A stretch of DNA of 64,000 nucleotides from Platycnemis pennipes (GCA_933228895.1 OW121853.1:76058645-76122644); one strand, 5' to 3'; shown: positions 1 through 11,374, numbered from the stretch's first letter. Numbers and translations are program-made. The notes: generated by a model from the sequence alone, not told the origin.

Positions 1-261
1 GAAGGCTTAGAGATACAAAAGTGTGCAGCACTACTAGGTATAAGATATTATAGATAAGGACATCTTGAGAAGGATAGATTATTATTATTAATGTTTTACC
101 TGTCAGGGCAGGCTTTTATGGAGAGTAAATTGCTACCACAACTCCTAACTATAAAATGATTTCATTTTGTTCCTCACGCGTTCTACCACCCATTATTCTA
201 TCCTTTCCTCATCGTTCTTCTCCCTTTATCGTGCCTGCCTAACATTCTTTCCTCTATAATT
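1..261. other. unassigned AT-rich sequence
   Basis: No gene or repeat family recognised. There is a short ATT-rich tract near 85-95 and a pyrimidine-rich stretch near 180-250. No reading frame of note. Confidence 0.5.
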
Positions 262-375
262 TATCATAGATAATCTGCATGTACGTAATACCGTGTAAAC
301 CACCTCTAGGGTGTGTGGCAGGGGGTGAAGATACCCGAACATCCACTATTGGCATGCAACTAGGCTACTACATGG
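262..375 (-). mobile_element. 3' end of CR1-like LINE, diverged
   Basis: The plus strand shows the antisense of a 3' end that recurs many times in this window: a GTAGATGTA-type tail, then a conserved block containing GTGTGTGGCAGGGGGTG, then a stretch with a CATGCA motif. Here it is diverged (ACCGTGTAAACCACC in place of the usual ACCCTGCAAGCCACC). No coding sequence remains. The family assignment comes from the copy at 20 kb, where the same 3' end follows reverse transcriptase-like coding sequence. Confidence 0.75.
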
Positions 376-440
376 AAACCTCTTAGATAATAAAGTCACA
401 TGCGGCTAGATGGTTAGGATCCACATGGTAAGAAATGCAC

Positions 441-499
441 TGCCCGAGAATCGAACCAGAGTCTCATGAGTGATACCACTACACCAGCAGGGCGATCCT
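441..499 (-). repeat. tRNA-like SINE head or tRNA relic
   Basis: On the minus strand a stretch resembling an RNA polymerase III A box (GGTGTAGTGGTATCA) is followed about 20 bases later by a near-perfect B box (GGTTCGATTCTCG). The spacing is too short for a complete cloverleaf and I could not pair an acceptor stem, so a SINE head or tRNA relic is more likely than a working tRNA gene. Confidence 0.45.
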
Positions 500-759
500 T
501 CAAGACCCTTAAATGCTCCTTGATCCACTCCCTCTGTCTTCAGCACCTTTCTTCAAATAACTTCCTTTCCTACCCCACCATCTCCAGGACTTACTCCCTC
601 GTCTTCCACTCACCTTAACTTCTTCATCCTCCTCCACAAACTCAGGGAAGGATTTCATGGGAAGAATTTTTACGCCAGTCTCATTGCATCTAACTTTTAG
701 AGCAATTATACTGAAAAAAATTTGCACCGGAGCTGAGGCAGAGCACCGATTATTATGAA

Positions 760-830
760 ATCTAAATCCAAATTTGGATCGCTTGGCCCAAAAGGTCCCG
801 GGTTCAAAGCCGGGCGTGGCCTTTGGACTC
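760..830 (+). repeat. tRNA-like SINE head, isolated
   Basis: Contains GGTCCCGGGTTCAAAGCC, a B-box-like sequence preceded by CGCTTGGCCC. This resembles the head of the S1 SINE (compare 11.72-11.80 kb), but the S1 body does not follow. Probably a truncated SINE or tRNA relic. Confidence 0.35.
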
Positions 831-1118
831 TTCCCATGGGTAATACTATGCTAGCTCAATCGCTATCAGGATATGAACCATGCCATGTGATTTTATGAGT
901 TCCCAATCTTCTTGGGAAATCGGAGGTGGCATATGGACAGGAACTGGCTCACAACTACCCAGATGTGCTTGAATTTCAAATGCGCCGTTGGGCTTAATTA
1001 ATGCACGGTTGGTTCTGCCCACACCAAAGAGACTGTCCTTCGAGTTGGACAGCGGCTTGGCTCTTGATTTGACTTTCCAATTACTAGTCTTCACAAAAGA
1101 ATTATAAATATGGCTAAA

Positions 1119-1235
1119 TTCAATTCATCATCAGACAACATTTTGGTAAGATTGGTTTGACGAAGCTCTAAAATCGATCCATGTTTTAGCTAACCTCTTC
1201 ATGTTTACATAATCCTTCTCTTTAATGTCTTTCAT
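1119..1235 (-). mobile_element. RTE-like LINE 3' tail, first of a tandem pair
   Basis: On the plus strand, CATCATCAG is followed by a diverged version of the block seen at 1.24 kb (GATTGGTTTGACGAAGCTC and then AACCTCTTCATG), which is the antisense of the last codons of the RTE-like protein plus its short ATG-repeat tail. It is cut off and followed directly by a second, better preserved 3' end. Confidence 0.7.
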
Positions 1236-1239
1236 TCAT

Positions 1240-1610
1240 CATCATCGGTCAACAATCCTAAGATTGGTTTGACGCAGCACTCCACTCGATTCTTCTATCG
1301 GCCAACCTCTTCATAATAACGTAATTCTTCTCTTTTACATCCTTCACAACTTGTTCCACATATCTCACACCAGTCTTGCATTTTCCTATCTTCCCGTTCA
1401 CTTTTCCCTCGACAATTATCTTCATAAAGCCATAGTGTTCTAAGATACGGCCGATTAAGTTGTCCCGTCCTCTTTTTAAAGCTTTCAGCCGACTTCTCTT
1501 TTCCCTCACTCTTCCTTAGACATCTTCGTTAGTCTCTCGGTCTATCCTTCTGATCTTCGTCATTCTTCTTTAACTCCACATATCCAATGGTTCCAGTCTT
1601 GAATTTTCAA
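1240..1610 (-). mobile_element. RTE-like LINE, 5'-truncated copy
   Basis: The element is read from right to left. It ends in a short (ATG)n tail at 1240-1250, the usual 3' end of this family in the window. About 370 bases remain, covering the last part of the reverse transcriptase ORF; the rest has been lost by 5' truncation. Its copies here (1.1, 1.2, 35.1, 36.8, 40.7, 58.5 and 60.2 kb) are all 3' fragments, as expected from target-primed reverse transcription. Confidence 0.85.
1258..1509 (-). pseudogene. C-terminus of RTE-like reverse transcriptase
   Basis: An uninterrupted 83-codon remnant. It carries the family's landmarks in order: a KALKRGRDNLIGRIL segment, VEGKVNGKIGK, VEQVVKDVKEKNYV, and the terminal LADRRIEWSAASNQS before the stop. 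These segments recur in the copies at 35.1 and 58.6 kb and are typical of the C-terminal tail of arthropod RTE-class endonuclease/reverse transcriptases. The catalytic domains are absent, so no activity is possible. The open frame reflects a fairly young copy, not a host gene. Confidence 0.8.
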
Positions 1611-2678
1611 CTGCTCCTATAGCTATACCCCTCTTCCATAAAAAAACGCTAAATTTTAAATGAACCTATTATATCCCGAACAACTTTTTTATGGAATATT
1701 TTTTGTGCCGCAGACTTCAACTCAAAAGGATGGAGAGAGTTAGCGAAGTAAAAAATCGATCATAGTTCCTACAGGACTGTATCCACTAGAGGTAGTCTTG
1801 AGTTGACCTTGAACTCTGAATTGGAGCGGTGAAATGAAAGGTTTTTGTAACAGCTGACCTCTTTTCCTCTTCGTGCATTGTCGAGATAGTCTTAGTCTCC
1901 TAGTTCAATTACGACGAAAACATGCCATTTAAAAGAATAACAATAAACATAAATTCATGCCATTCTAAATTATTTTGTATTTTCTAGATTAATATGATGT
2001 GTTGGAAAGTTAATAAAATGTTGGAGACTATGCTCTCTTCTAAACTGAAGTAATTAACGTGTAATTTGTAGTATGCACAATTTCCAATCGATTTCACGAA
2101 ATCCTCGGATTTTTTATTAATATGCACTGTTGTTCAATGGTGCATTTTTAATTTCCTTCGGCAACTATTGGAAGGATGGGTATTCCAAAAAATTAATTTA
2201 ATTTATGTCAATTAACAAAAAATATTTCTGCCAAGAGTAGAGAGGTTAGTTGGGTGTCAGACATACTAGAGGGGACACCTGGTGAATAAGCCATGAGTCA
2301 TGCTTAGCACGCTGCCTCGCCATTTCCACGAATACATTTCATCCCCCGCCACCCTTCGCCAAATTTCCCACCCCTAGGCGCACCCTTCTAGGGATCGATA
2401 TGGCAAATCGTCACGCTTCGAAAGACAGCGTGGACGGAAGCTTAAAGGGACGGAATTAATTTGAAAGTGCTGGGTTTTTCCATATGGAGTCCCATCCGAA
2501 TCCCCAACCGGCCCCTCATTACGGCTATTTGCCTTCGAATAATAGCCCGTGGGAATTCTTTTTGGGACAAAATCGGTAATTTTGGTAGAAGTTTTTTTTG
2601 CGTGATTTATTTGAAAGGTTTGAAAAGCCTTTTTGCACTCTTTCGCATGACTGTGAAGTGAGAAACAGAATAAATTAA
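1611..2678. other. unassigned intergenic or intronic DNA
   Basis: AT-rich, with no reading frame above about 66 codons (2461-2661, low complexity, not convincing). Around 2290-2480 the composition is more GC-rich with several CG dinucleotides, but I see no exon signature. Confidence 0.5.
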
Positions 2679-3120
2679 AGTACTAAATAGAGCCGTGTCT
2701 AATAAAATAATAAAATATCGTCCAATAAACTATGCATTTTAATGTACATTACATTGATAATATGATCGTATATATACCTAAATCTAAAAATCCAGGTTCC
2801 ATTGTGTGTGCTTTCATTTGGGCCTGCATGGAAATCTTAAAAATGACAAAAAAAATAAAGAAATACATTTAGCCTCTAGGGTCGTGGTTTCCTAGTGGGT
2901 AAACTGTAGGGCTACACACCGAGGGGTCCCGATTTCATATCTCGAAAGCAGAAGCTTTCTGGACACCCCCACCTCCTCCTAAAACCTCGCGATACCATTT
3001 TCTGTGTGCCAGAACTTTCTGAAGGCATACGGACATGTTAACAATTTAATTGATATTCAAATGCAGAGTTTATTGGGCGATTTTTATCATTTCCAACCAG
3101 ACACAGCTCTATTTAGTGCT
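2679..3120. repeat. inverted repeat pair, 69-base arms
   Basis: Bases 2679-2747 match the reverse complement of 3052-3120 at roughly 80 percent by eye. Both arms start AGTACTAAATAGAGC or AGCACTAAATAGAGC and share CCAATAAACT.TGCATTT. The right arm lies inside a SINE (S2), so it is probably a short transposon end inserted after the SINE. I could not identify a target duplication. Confidence 0.6.
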
Positions 3121-3290
3121 GAAATTCACATATTCACTTCCAAGGAACTGACCCCACTACCCTGAACGTGTGAATTTCACACGCCAGGGGCTTAGTATGG
3201 GGTGAGATCTAACCTTCACCTTTTGAAACCATCACCATGGAAAAAATCAAAAACCAACCTTCGGGTTGAACACTGATTTTATTCTTTAGC
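2876..3290 (+). mobile_element. tRNA-derived SINE family S2, interrupted
   Basis: The head (CCTAGTGGGTAAACTGTAGGGCTAC) looks like a polymerase III A-box region, and a degraded B box follows. Then come TTTCTGG.CACCCCCA and AAAACCTCGCGAT blocks. The tail blocks (ACCCTGAACGTGTGAATT, CCTTCGGGTTGAACACTGA) resume after about 110 inserted bases ending at 3120. The same blocks appear in the same order, without the insertion, at 39.24-39.49 kb. Confidence 0.6.
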
Positions 3291-3454
3291 CTTAGTACAG
3301 TAAAAAAACCCGGCAGTAGATATTGTTAAAAACCATCGACAGCAGAGATGATTTGCGCTATTTACCGTAGAAGAATATTCAGGTTAAGGTAGGAATCTTT
3401 TTATGATACCATTCATTACTCAAACAGGGCCCGGAATTCTTCTAAGAAAACTCC

Positions 3455-3612
3455 AGGAGTAAAAACTAGGTCAGGTGATTTTCTGGGTACATGGAAGGGA
3501 ACTGGACCCCTTGTACGCCGATGAATGAATTTCATTTGCCGTTGTAATTGGCACTTGAGTGACTTGGTGAGCTCTACCCTTCACCAGCCTTCAAGTTATT
3601 TAGTATTGTAGA
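3455..3612 (+). mobile_element. possible S2 SINE fragment
   Basis: TCAGGTGATTTTCTGGGTAC resembles TCAGGAGACTTTCTGGGCAC in the S2 copy at 39.3 kb. Later GGTGAGCTCTACCCTTCACC resembles the S2 tail near 3200. The match is patchy, so the assignment is weak. Confidence 0.3.
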
Positions 3613-4275
3613 ATTATGATTTGCAAGATACTCCAACTCCTGAGGTTATATCGCACCGTCGTTTGAAACATAACCACTTTCGATTGTATGCCAACACAGT
3701 GATCTTGGCCAAGGAGGTTATAATGTACGGGTGAATGAGGCATTGCAACTGATTTGAGAAGCCAGCAGCCATCTTGGTAGGCACGGATATACGGGCTTGC
3801 TTCACTGTTACGTGTCACGATACGATACGGTGTAAGTTGTTTTGCTCGCGTCAAAACTTAAGAGTATTAAGATGAATGATGGAAAGCATCTTTAAAATCT
3901 GTCGAAGTTACAGGGAAAAGTGCGTAAGCATGTTAACAATGGACATAAATGTAATGTCAATCGGTTGAATTCGAACATTCTTTTGTAGTTAAATTAACAT
4001 ACCCAGGTAATAAAATTTAATAATGCCTCCCTTAAGATTTCATTATTATTTCCATTATAATACACATACAGTCTCCGTAATAGACCGTATACAACACCCT
4101 GTTTTGTAGGGACTGGGCGGGGCCAAATCTTTCCCAAGCACCCCCATTCTGGCTTCATTGTCAACCCATAGGCTAGCATGCCAATGCCTCTTCCAGTACA
4201 TTATGACCTACTTGATTTACACGGCTATAATGTGGTCATTCAACCACATTTTTTTATTGCCGAATCTGATATAGT
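3613..4275. other. unassigned
   Basis: No gene recognised. Two overlapping minus-strand frames of 84 and 63 codons at 3600-3854 are in competing frames and show no motif. A 61-codon frame at 3994-4179 is equally unsupported. Confidence 0.45.
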
Positions 4276-4752
4276 TTGTAAAATAAAAAGACCCGTATTT
4301 TTCGTTCTTCGATCCGTGAATTAGTTCTCAAATTATAAGCGGCGAAAAACTGATGTTTTTAAACCTTTCGGAAAAGTGGGCGTGCAAAGGACTCGTACGT
4401 CATCCACTTCGTCCAATCACAACTGAGACCGCGAAGCTCCGTTGCCTTATCACAATGGGGGACACACAGCTGACTCTGCCAATGGAAGTGGTTGCGACAG
4501 GATCTCTTCAAGCAGACCTCCACTCCCCTCCCTTTCCCTCAAAACAGTCTAGGACGCGAGGCGGATGACGTAATAATCCTTAACGAAGCTCGTTCGGTGA
4601 GCGTCCCCTTTTGCTTATTTTAATTCTTGATTCATGATTGAATGGCTCTGGTCAGAAGATTAATTTTACACGAAAATTCATTTTTTGTTTCCATCTAACG
4701 ATTTCGTGTACAAAGTTGCGATTCCGGTTCCGAGTTAACGCCCCCCATTGCT
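4276..4752 (+). repeat. dispersed repeat family X, copy 1
   Basis: A ~480-base unit that recurs in the same orientation at 24.69-25.20 kb. Shared landmarks in order: TTGTAAAATAAA.AGACC, AAAAACTGATGTTTTTAA, ACGTCATCCACTTCGTCC, CCTTATCACAATGGGGGAC, GGAAGTGGTTGCGACAGGAT, then CCATCTAACGATTTCGTG. I see no terminal inverted repeats, tRNA-like promoter or coding frame common to both copies, so the class is unknown. The orientation given is arbitrary. Confidence 0.8.
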
Positions 4753-5320
4753 CTGTAGCGGTCCTTGTCTGTTGCTCTGTTGAAGGTGGCACGGCTCTTT
4801 TCATAGCTTCGCAAGAACACATCGGATGTCTCACCACGTCTGGTTGATGTTCGCCCCCCCCCCTCCACAGGAAAACGGTCCACCCCCGCGGTCCTTTTTT
4901 CTGCCACCCTCTCCCGGGGTTTCCTCCCCCACCCCCCCTCCCTCCATCTCACCCCCCTCGTCATCCTCCGCAATGCAGGCGGGCTCCAACCCGGCCAGTC
5001 GGCTGAGAGAGGTTGGGGTAGGAGTGCGCGCGAACCGTTTCTTTTTTATTTTTAATACTTTCGTGTGCTCTTTTTACGACGCAAGCGGTCGGTGTGTCGT
5101 TCGGCTCATTTCTTCTTCCCCCACCCTTTTCTTCTTTTTTCTCCGAGCAAAGGAATTTTCGCGGGAGTGAAGGGGGGAAGTCTCCTTCGCGCTTGAGACG
5201 TGCATGCGAGGGGGGTCTTGGGAAGGAAGGAAGGTTGCGTAGCACGTAAGGATGGAAGGGAGGTGGGGGAGGAACAAGTGAGCATCTCACGCGCGTTCCA
5301 GTTCGTAGTGACGGTTTGTT
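4753..5320. other. GC-rich, CpG-containing block with strand-switching purine/pyrimidine tracts
   Basis: 4840-4960 is strongly pyrimidine-rich on the plus strand, including runs of C, while 5160-5280 is purine-rich (GGAAGGAAGGAAGG and GGGAGGTGGGGGAGG). Several CG dinucleotides lie between them. Open frames here (114 and 109 codons on opposite strands) are proline-, serine- or arginine-rich shadows of base composition. It could be a promoter region, but no start-site motif is convincing. Confidence 0.35.
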
Positions 5321-8300
5321 TTTAGTGGTCCACTTGAAATGCGTTCGTGATTACGGCAGGTGCATCGGGATTTTTTGGTACTCACATCATCTAACCTAGT
5401 GTAATAGTGCACTCCTTTGGTAAATACATTCGATACTCATTGCTGAGGCAGAATTTGAAACTACGACTTCTGGTTCTGGGATATCCGTTGATATCCAGTT
5501 CAGCAGAATTTACACGGAGTTAATTTTCATCTTGACCGGGTGACCATTATGATTTTTTCTTCGTGGACATTCTGACCTTTGGGTGTTTGTAACCGGCATG
5601 TTAAACGACCTGATTTTGGTGGTTGACGTAATATGTTCTTTGGGAACGTATTACCTGGTTCACAGCAAGTTTAGTGGTCTTTTTGACTTACCTGTCCCGC
5701 AGTCGATCTGGGTACCGTTAAGTGTTTATTAATTTGAAACCGCGTTAACCATGAATTAATGTTTGGTAAATCAAAATGGAATATGAACTATAGTTTTCAT
5801 AGGTTATTGAAATGCAGCGACCTCTATGCATTCTATCATTCCCTAGCAAAAGCAAGCTTTACTGACTCTTTGGTACTCGTCATTGTTGAATATATGGCAA
5901 CATTGGCTGTTGTCATTGTCGTTGCTGGGAAACAGTCGAATAAACCTCGCGAATTTCGTGACATTCGTCAACAATGAGTGTAAAGAACGACCAATAAACA
6001 TCGAAAAGTAGACGTTTCAGTGGCTTTCAGTTTTCGCTTTTGGCTCGGTTTACCACCGTTTTCTCCAAACCACGGTACCTCGAATTGGCGAAACGAATTT
6101 TTTTCCACTCGGTCTCATGGCTTTAGAGTTTTATAGCTAGCTATCAATTTTCCATTTTACGGTAGGCCCATTATTTATAATTTTTTGGCAGTCTCGATAA
6201 AAAAGTTTATTCCTACGGTGATATGATAGCGCGTTTTTTTGGAGCGGGTGTTGTTGGTTTAATCTGTTGGAAAAAGGCGTTTGAGAAGGGAGTCTTAAAT
6301 AGTTATACGAACTCCGCCAGTTGAAATTCAAGAGGCAGTGGGCAGTGTGTGGATAAATGCGCCCAAGTGTTGATGTTTATGTGACACTGTAAATGTGTGC
6401 GACATCTCTTCCTATTCCACACGGGACTTGAAAGTCTAATGGCGCAGCCGGTACAATCGGAATTAATGAATGAACGTTGGTTTGTGAGAGTAAATCTCAA
6501 TTCTCCACTTTAGAGCGTCCTACACCCCCTCTCCTCAATCCTACCATCCGTCCAATTGTATATGTTAACACCATCATACTACATCCTGTCATTCTGGGTT
6601 CGTAAACAGGGCGCTGTTGACATGGATTGTATAATGGAATCATTAGTCAAATGAGGGCTCCGTTCTATTGTGGATGTATTATGGCGATAGTTTTCCAAGT
6701 GTTCCTTGCTCCAGTGTTTTTGGAGAAAATTTTTAAGCAGAAATTGATAGCTGGATAGTGAGATTTAAAACGGAAAATAAGTATTTGGTACATTAAGCCG
6801 CTTATTCGTCAACAGTGATTCAAATTTAATCGTTTTGGGATCGAACTATACTCGAGAAAATAATTATATTTCCCTTTTCAGTAACCAGCACTATGGAAGA
6901 AGTCGAGCATTACACGAGTATAAACGGCAATCCATTTTCATTTTGCTACTAGTTTGTTAATATAAACTATATCACTGATTATCGATTAACTGTATATCGC
7001 GGACCAAATCATCGTTATTGGGAAATATTATTTCATTATTGGAGATATGAGGAATGTTTTGACAAAAATCAGATTGCATGAATTTTTGATTTTGTATGGA
7101 AATCGTATTAATTAGACGTTTCAAAGACTCTGAAGTTTTTTTGTAATATCTTCATCAGGATATCTTTTTGGTCTCATCCTTCCCAAGAAAACTTGTGGCG
7201 GTAGCGAAAAGATACCCACATATACCTAAATATACCTATGTGCATAGTGAAGATACTCAACTTCCCAGAGAGGTTGATGGGACCAGATACTATTGTTCTC
7301 GAGTATCAAATTTCATCATACCTATGCGTCTAATTTTCAACTTGAATAATACCGTAATTCATGTATTTTCATCTATTTATTATTTTAATTCTGTCATGTC
7401 ATTGTCTCTCTTGGAAATGAAGTGGGAGAACTGACGTCGCGGTATTTATAGAAGGTTAGAGAAACTGGTTTTAGCGAAATTGGATGTCATTATATACTGA
7501 TGGAATGTGTAAAAGTGAATATTGTCATTATATTTTGTTTGGCGTCGTCGACCAGATTTTATGGTGCCATATACTACTAAAGTGAATGTTTATTGTTTTG
7601 TTTTGAATTTTTCCCACAGCTAATATTTTTACTCCAGTATGGACAATCAGCGAAAATTATTTCCGGCACTCGAAATAAATTTATCAAAATTCGTTTCCAT
7701 GAGTAATTCTGAGGTTTTACTGCCGTATCCAAGTTGCTCTGGCTGTTTCGCTGAAAATTTGACCATTAAAGTTTAACACTTTTTTAAAACGAGTAATTTT
7801 TTTCCGGCGCAGTCAGCTTTTACATCCATTTTCACGATCATGGTGTTTAATCCAGAGGCTTCTACTACGCCTGCGCGGAAAACAATGGAATAAAACTTTG
7901 CGCACACCTGGTAAAAATAAAAGCATTTTGTTTTCTTGTTTTCTTCGTTTTGACCTAGTATGTAGGTAACTATCGGAGGTGATAATGGAGTGAATTCTTT
8001 TTCCGGAATTTTACTGTTTTACTCACTATTTTGGTGGATTTTTATGCTGTTTTAACTTACGATACTTTAAACATGAAGTATAAAAAATGAGTCGCTCTCT
8101 GTCCATAATAGAGCAAACGCTTCCTCTTCCTTTATTTCCAAGTTGATCTGATCATTTAAATTGGTTAACCTAATATTATGGTGGAAGTCAATGCAAAATG
8201 TTGGAAAATAAATAGATAATGCTGTATGTGATCGTCACCTTTCTAATTTCCTCCTTCTATATGTTGGAAAGCACCTGTGAAATATAGTGCTAGATACATT

Positions 8301-9617
8301 TTTAAATTTGAATCCAATATTGTCCTGTGGTTAATGTGTAAAGTCGAAGTAAGGTTGTTAGCATATAAGCGTCATCGCCTTCATGACAAAAAGAGTTTTA
8401 TGGATAATTTTATTCTTAATAATATAGGATGGTAATAAGGTTTTCGGTGTAGGTATTAATGAAACGGTAAAATGAGCAAACTCACACCAAGACGTTAAAA
8501 GTAATATTCTTTCCTATTTATTAAATAACGATCAGTTTAAATATTATGAAGTCAATATCAAAATGGTATTCCTCTAGCGAGCTTAAGTGAGTCCCCTTTT
8601 GGAGTTTGAAGTGAGTGTGATTGATGAAATAGTTTTAATGTTGAACAAATATTTACATTATTCGCGCCGGATACGAGTTTCGGTCCTACAAATTAAAAAA
8701 AAGGTGTAATATGAGATTGATGAGGAAATTAAGTTGGGGAAACTGGAAGTAATAATTAATTTGAAGAGGCGGTAAATGCATTTCGTTGGGTGTAAGATTT
8801 CATCCCTTCACATTCGTGCAAACGACTTAAATTTGAGGGTTAAAATTCAACCCTCAAAAGACAAACCGTGGATAAAGTTTGCGTTGGTGGGAGTAAAACA
8901 GTTAAAAGGAGCTGACAGTTAAATATAATTTACCATTTAACTCTCGAAGCAGCGCGTGAAATCCCCAACAATTTTATTTGGTGTTGAGAAAACACAGATT
9001 TCGATTATTTTCGCGTGGAAACGATTTAATATCACGCGATGCCTAGGGATGCAAAATTTTAGAAATTGAAATTAAATTGTGAGCACATTATTAATCGGTT
9101 CCCGTAAACGCGATCGTTCGTTACCGAAAGCATTCCGTCAATTTATAATTCGACGAGTTTTCACACCCTCCTGTGAATTCTTAGGCGTGATTTTCTCCCC
9201 AGGTCGCATCTTGAAAGAACGGCGAAGGAAGCAACTGCTTGGGAGATCGATAGCACGTGCTCCCTGTCCTAAATTTTCAAGCTGGGACGTGACGAGAATT
9301 GGAGCGCTCGAGGTGGTCTTCCGTTGTATAACGCGAGCATCTTCCGCCTACACTAAAAGTACGGCGATGTTTAGCTAGCTTCTGATTTGGCGTAATTTGC
9401 TGTTGTTATTGAAAATGTGATATAGATATTTATTTCATCCAACAATAGTACGAACTAAATAATTATTTAACTGGAGATAAATAATTAAATAATTTTATAT
9501 AATTTTTTAATTTTTTGTAATGGATGCTTTAAGTAATCTTTTACGGTTAATTGCCTGTGTAAATATTACCTAAAGAAATAAACTTTCCTATCGACTATAG
9601 AACAAAAAAAATAGTAT
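5321..9617. other. 4.3 kb of AT-rich, single-copy-looking DNA
   Basis: No repeat family recognised elsewhere in the window occurs here and no exon is evident. The longest frames are 72 codons (5759-5977), 88 codons (7168-7434) and 99 codons (9079-9378). The last opens with GTG rather than ATG, and none shows a recognisable domain. This is the cleanest candidate for unique intergenic or intronic sequence in the window. Confidence 0.5.
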
Positions 9618-9834
9618 TATTCATGGTAGCGAATAAAAATAAAAACAAAAAACTTGTAGTCTATTCCACACAACTTTATTAATAAACGTCCTAGGTTTCG
9701 ACAAATTTTTTGTCATTCTCAAGGTTTTGACATTCCCAAAAAAAATGTCGAAATCTAGGTCTGTTATTAAAAAAGTTGTGTGCAATAGACTAAAAGTTTT
9801 TTTTGTTTTTATTTTTATTCGTTGCCATGAATAG
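9618..9834. repeat. foldback element, Penelope-like terminus candidate
   Basis: An imperfect palindrome. The left arm starts TATTCATGGTAGCGAAT and the reverse complement of the right end starts TATTCATGGCAACGAAT. Both arms then run through AATAAAAATAAAAACAAAA, CTATT.CACACAACTTT and a CCTAG.TTTCGACA motif. Reverse-complemented, the core reads CTTGAGAATGAC, an A/T loop, then GTCGAAACC. This recalls hammerhead-like termini of Penelope-like retroelements, which can occur as inverted pairs. No coding sequence is present. Confidence 0.55.
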
Positions 9835-9835
9835 G

Positions 9836-10120
9836 GTACATCTACATAATACCCTGCAAGCCACCATAAAGGTGTGTGGCAGGGGGTGAACTCTCACCAA
9901 ACATGCACTACATATCATGCATAACAAAAAAAGGATCAGTACTTTTATAGGTACTGTTCAAAACTACGCTATTTAAAAAAAGATAAAAATAGCAACTAAA
10001 TTCCACGAAGTGACGCCTTCACTCCTATCTGATATGCAAAAATAGTATTCTCTATGCAAAATATAAAAACAGATAAACACGGTAAACAGTAAATACCAGT
10101 ACCCAATGCAAATTTTTATA
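9836..10120 (-). mobile_element. CR1-like LINE 3' end
   Basis: Begins on the plus strand with ACATCTACATAATACCC, the antisense of the family's TGTAGA-type 3' tail, then the GTGTGTGGCAGGGGGTG block, then CACCAAACATGCAC and an A-rich 3' untranslated region resembling the copies at 16.5 and 20.6 kb. It may extend further right, diverged, to about 10.3 kb. It abuts the foldback element on its left. Confidence 0.8.
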
Positions 10121-10479
10121 TAATGTTTTTAGAGACATTTTCAATATTTTGCTGAGTAAATAGCCACAATTTCACCGAACAAAGAAGTCTTGGGCAATTA
10201 CTCTCCATTTATATATTTTCCCGCAAAATATTAAATGCCTTAGGCCCCATGTACAAAAGTGACCTTTTATGTAATGTTAATGATATGATCTACTTGAATT
10301 CCCTGCTGGTAGGAACTTGCATTTTATTTCGGATGTGGATTCTGATCCGTAACCATTAACAGCAAATCAAACGACAAAGCAGAAAACGAAACATGCTGGT
10401 TTGCTGTATTCCATCATTGAGATGCCGCTTAACTACATCTAATTTATTTCCCTTGACGATTTTTTTAGAGGCTTGATAA
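10121..10479. other. unassigned AT-rich sequence
   Basis: May include more of the preceding LINE's untranslated region. Nothing else recognised. Confidence 0.4.
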
Positions 10480-10715
10480 TGTGCCGACCAAATTTCATTT
10501 CTACGAATTCTATTTCGCATCCCGAAGGTCTCTGGTTCGAGTACAGACAATGACAGAGATTTTTCATTTGTACCCCGGTCCATAGTCGAGAGCTGCGAGG
10601 GGAGCACTTCAAGTTCAGTACTCCGTCCGTCGAATGGAACATTAGGCTGAGGTCCCTTTGGCACCTTTCGTTAAGGGAAGGTTAATTCCGACGTCGGGTA
10701 TCTGTCCACTCTAAT
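10480..10715 (+). mobile_element. SINE family S1, copy a
   Basis: A B-box-like CTCTGGTTCGAGTAC at about 10530-10545 is followed by the S1 body: TTCAGTACTCCGTCCGTCG, an ATGGAAC variant of the ATGGGACGTTAA block, GGTCCCTTTGGC, TTTCGTTAAG and GACGTCGGGT. The same blocks occur in the same order in at least ten places in the window. The 5' part is degraded. Confidence 0.8.
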
Positions 10716-11374
10716 TAGGGAGATTTTGAATCCTTCAACGGATAACTTGGAGCATCGTGAGCGCAGGCGCATTAATCCCGTAATAAAGGTCAAAGGTGAG
10801 TCCTCTAAAAGGGGGTTCTGGCGGTGGCATCCGCATGAGGTATTTTTAACCGGAAATCAAACTCCCTCCTCTTACAGTATCATTCGAGATTTCTTTTTTT
10901 TCATCTTTATTTTTACGCGCGCCTTCGGAGGAGACTTACCGTCTCCCTTGATAATGAACCGGAGGCGTTGAAACCTTGGCTTGGATTTGTTAAAAAAAAT
11001 CTGTGAGGAAAAGTACAAGTTTTGTTTAAAACTATGCTTTACTCAAAGTAACTTTCGAATGAGTAGAATCAATGTGAAATGTGCCGTATTTCATTAGTCT
11101 TTCATACATATTCTAACAGTCTTTCCATTTATTTTACATTCAGATTACCGAGTTATTATTTACACTTTCATATATTATTTTCACTTTCATATATGTTTTT
11201 TTCGCGAGCTAGAGTAAGTGTGTGAATTTAGTTGCCTGAATAGTTGGTCGGAGACGAAGAGGTATAGCAGACTCTAAGTCCGGAGGGGAATCCATCAGAC
11301 TGGCGAAATAATCTCCCTAATGTTTTGTGAATACTCCAAATTAGTGATTGTAGTTTTTAAGTCTACGTAAGCTC
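10716..11374. other. unassigned
   Basis: No gene recognised. There is an 81-codon frame at 10726-10971 without motif, and two near-repeats of CTTTCATATAT around 11166-11195. Confidence 0.45.

Noticed and set aside
441..499. Functional tRNA gene
   Set aside because: A- and B-box-like sequences are present, but the spacing is short and no acceptor stem pairs. The same applies to the tRNA-like stretches at 0.8, 33.4, 36.4, 47.4, 56.5 and 57.6 kb.
4826..5290. Promoter with defined start site in the GC-rich block
   Set aside because: CG content and purine/pyrimidine asymmetry are suggestive, but I found no TATA, initiator and downstream element in consistent spacing.
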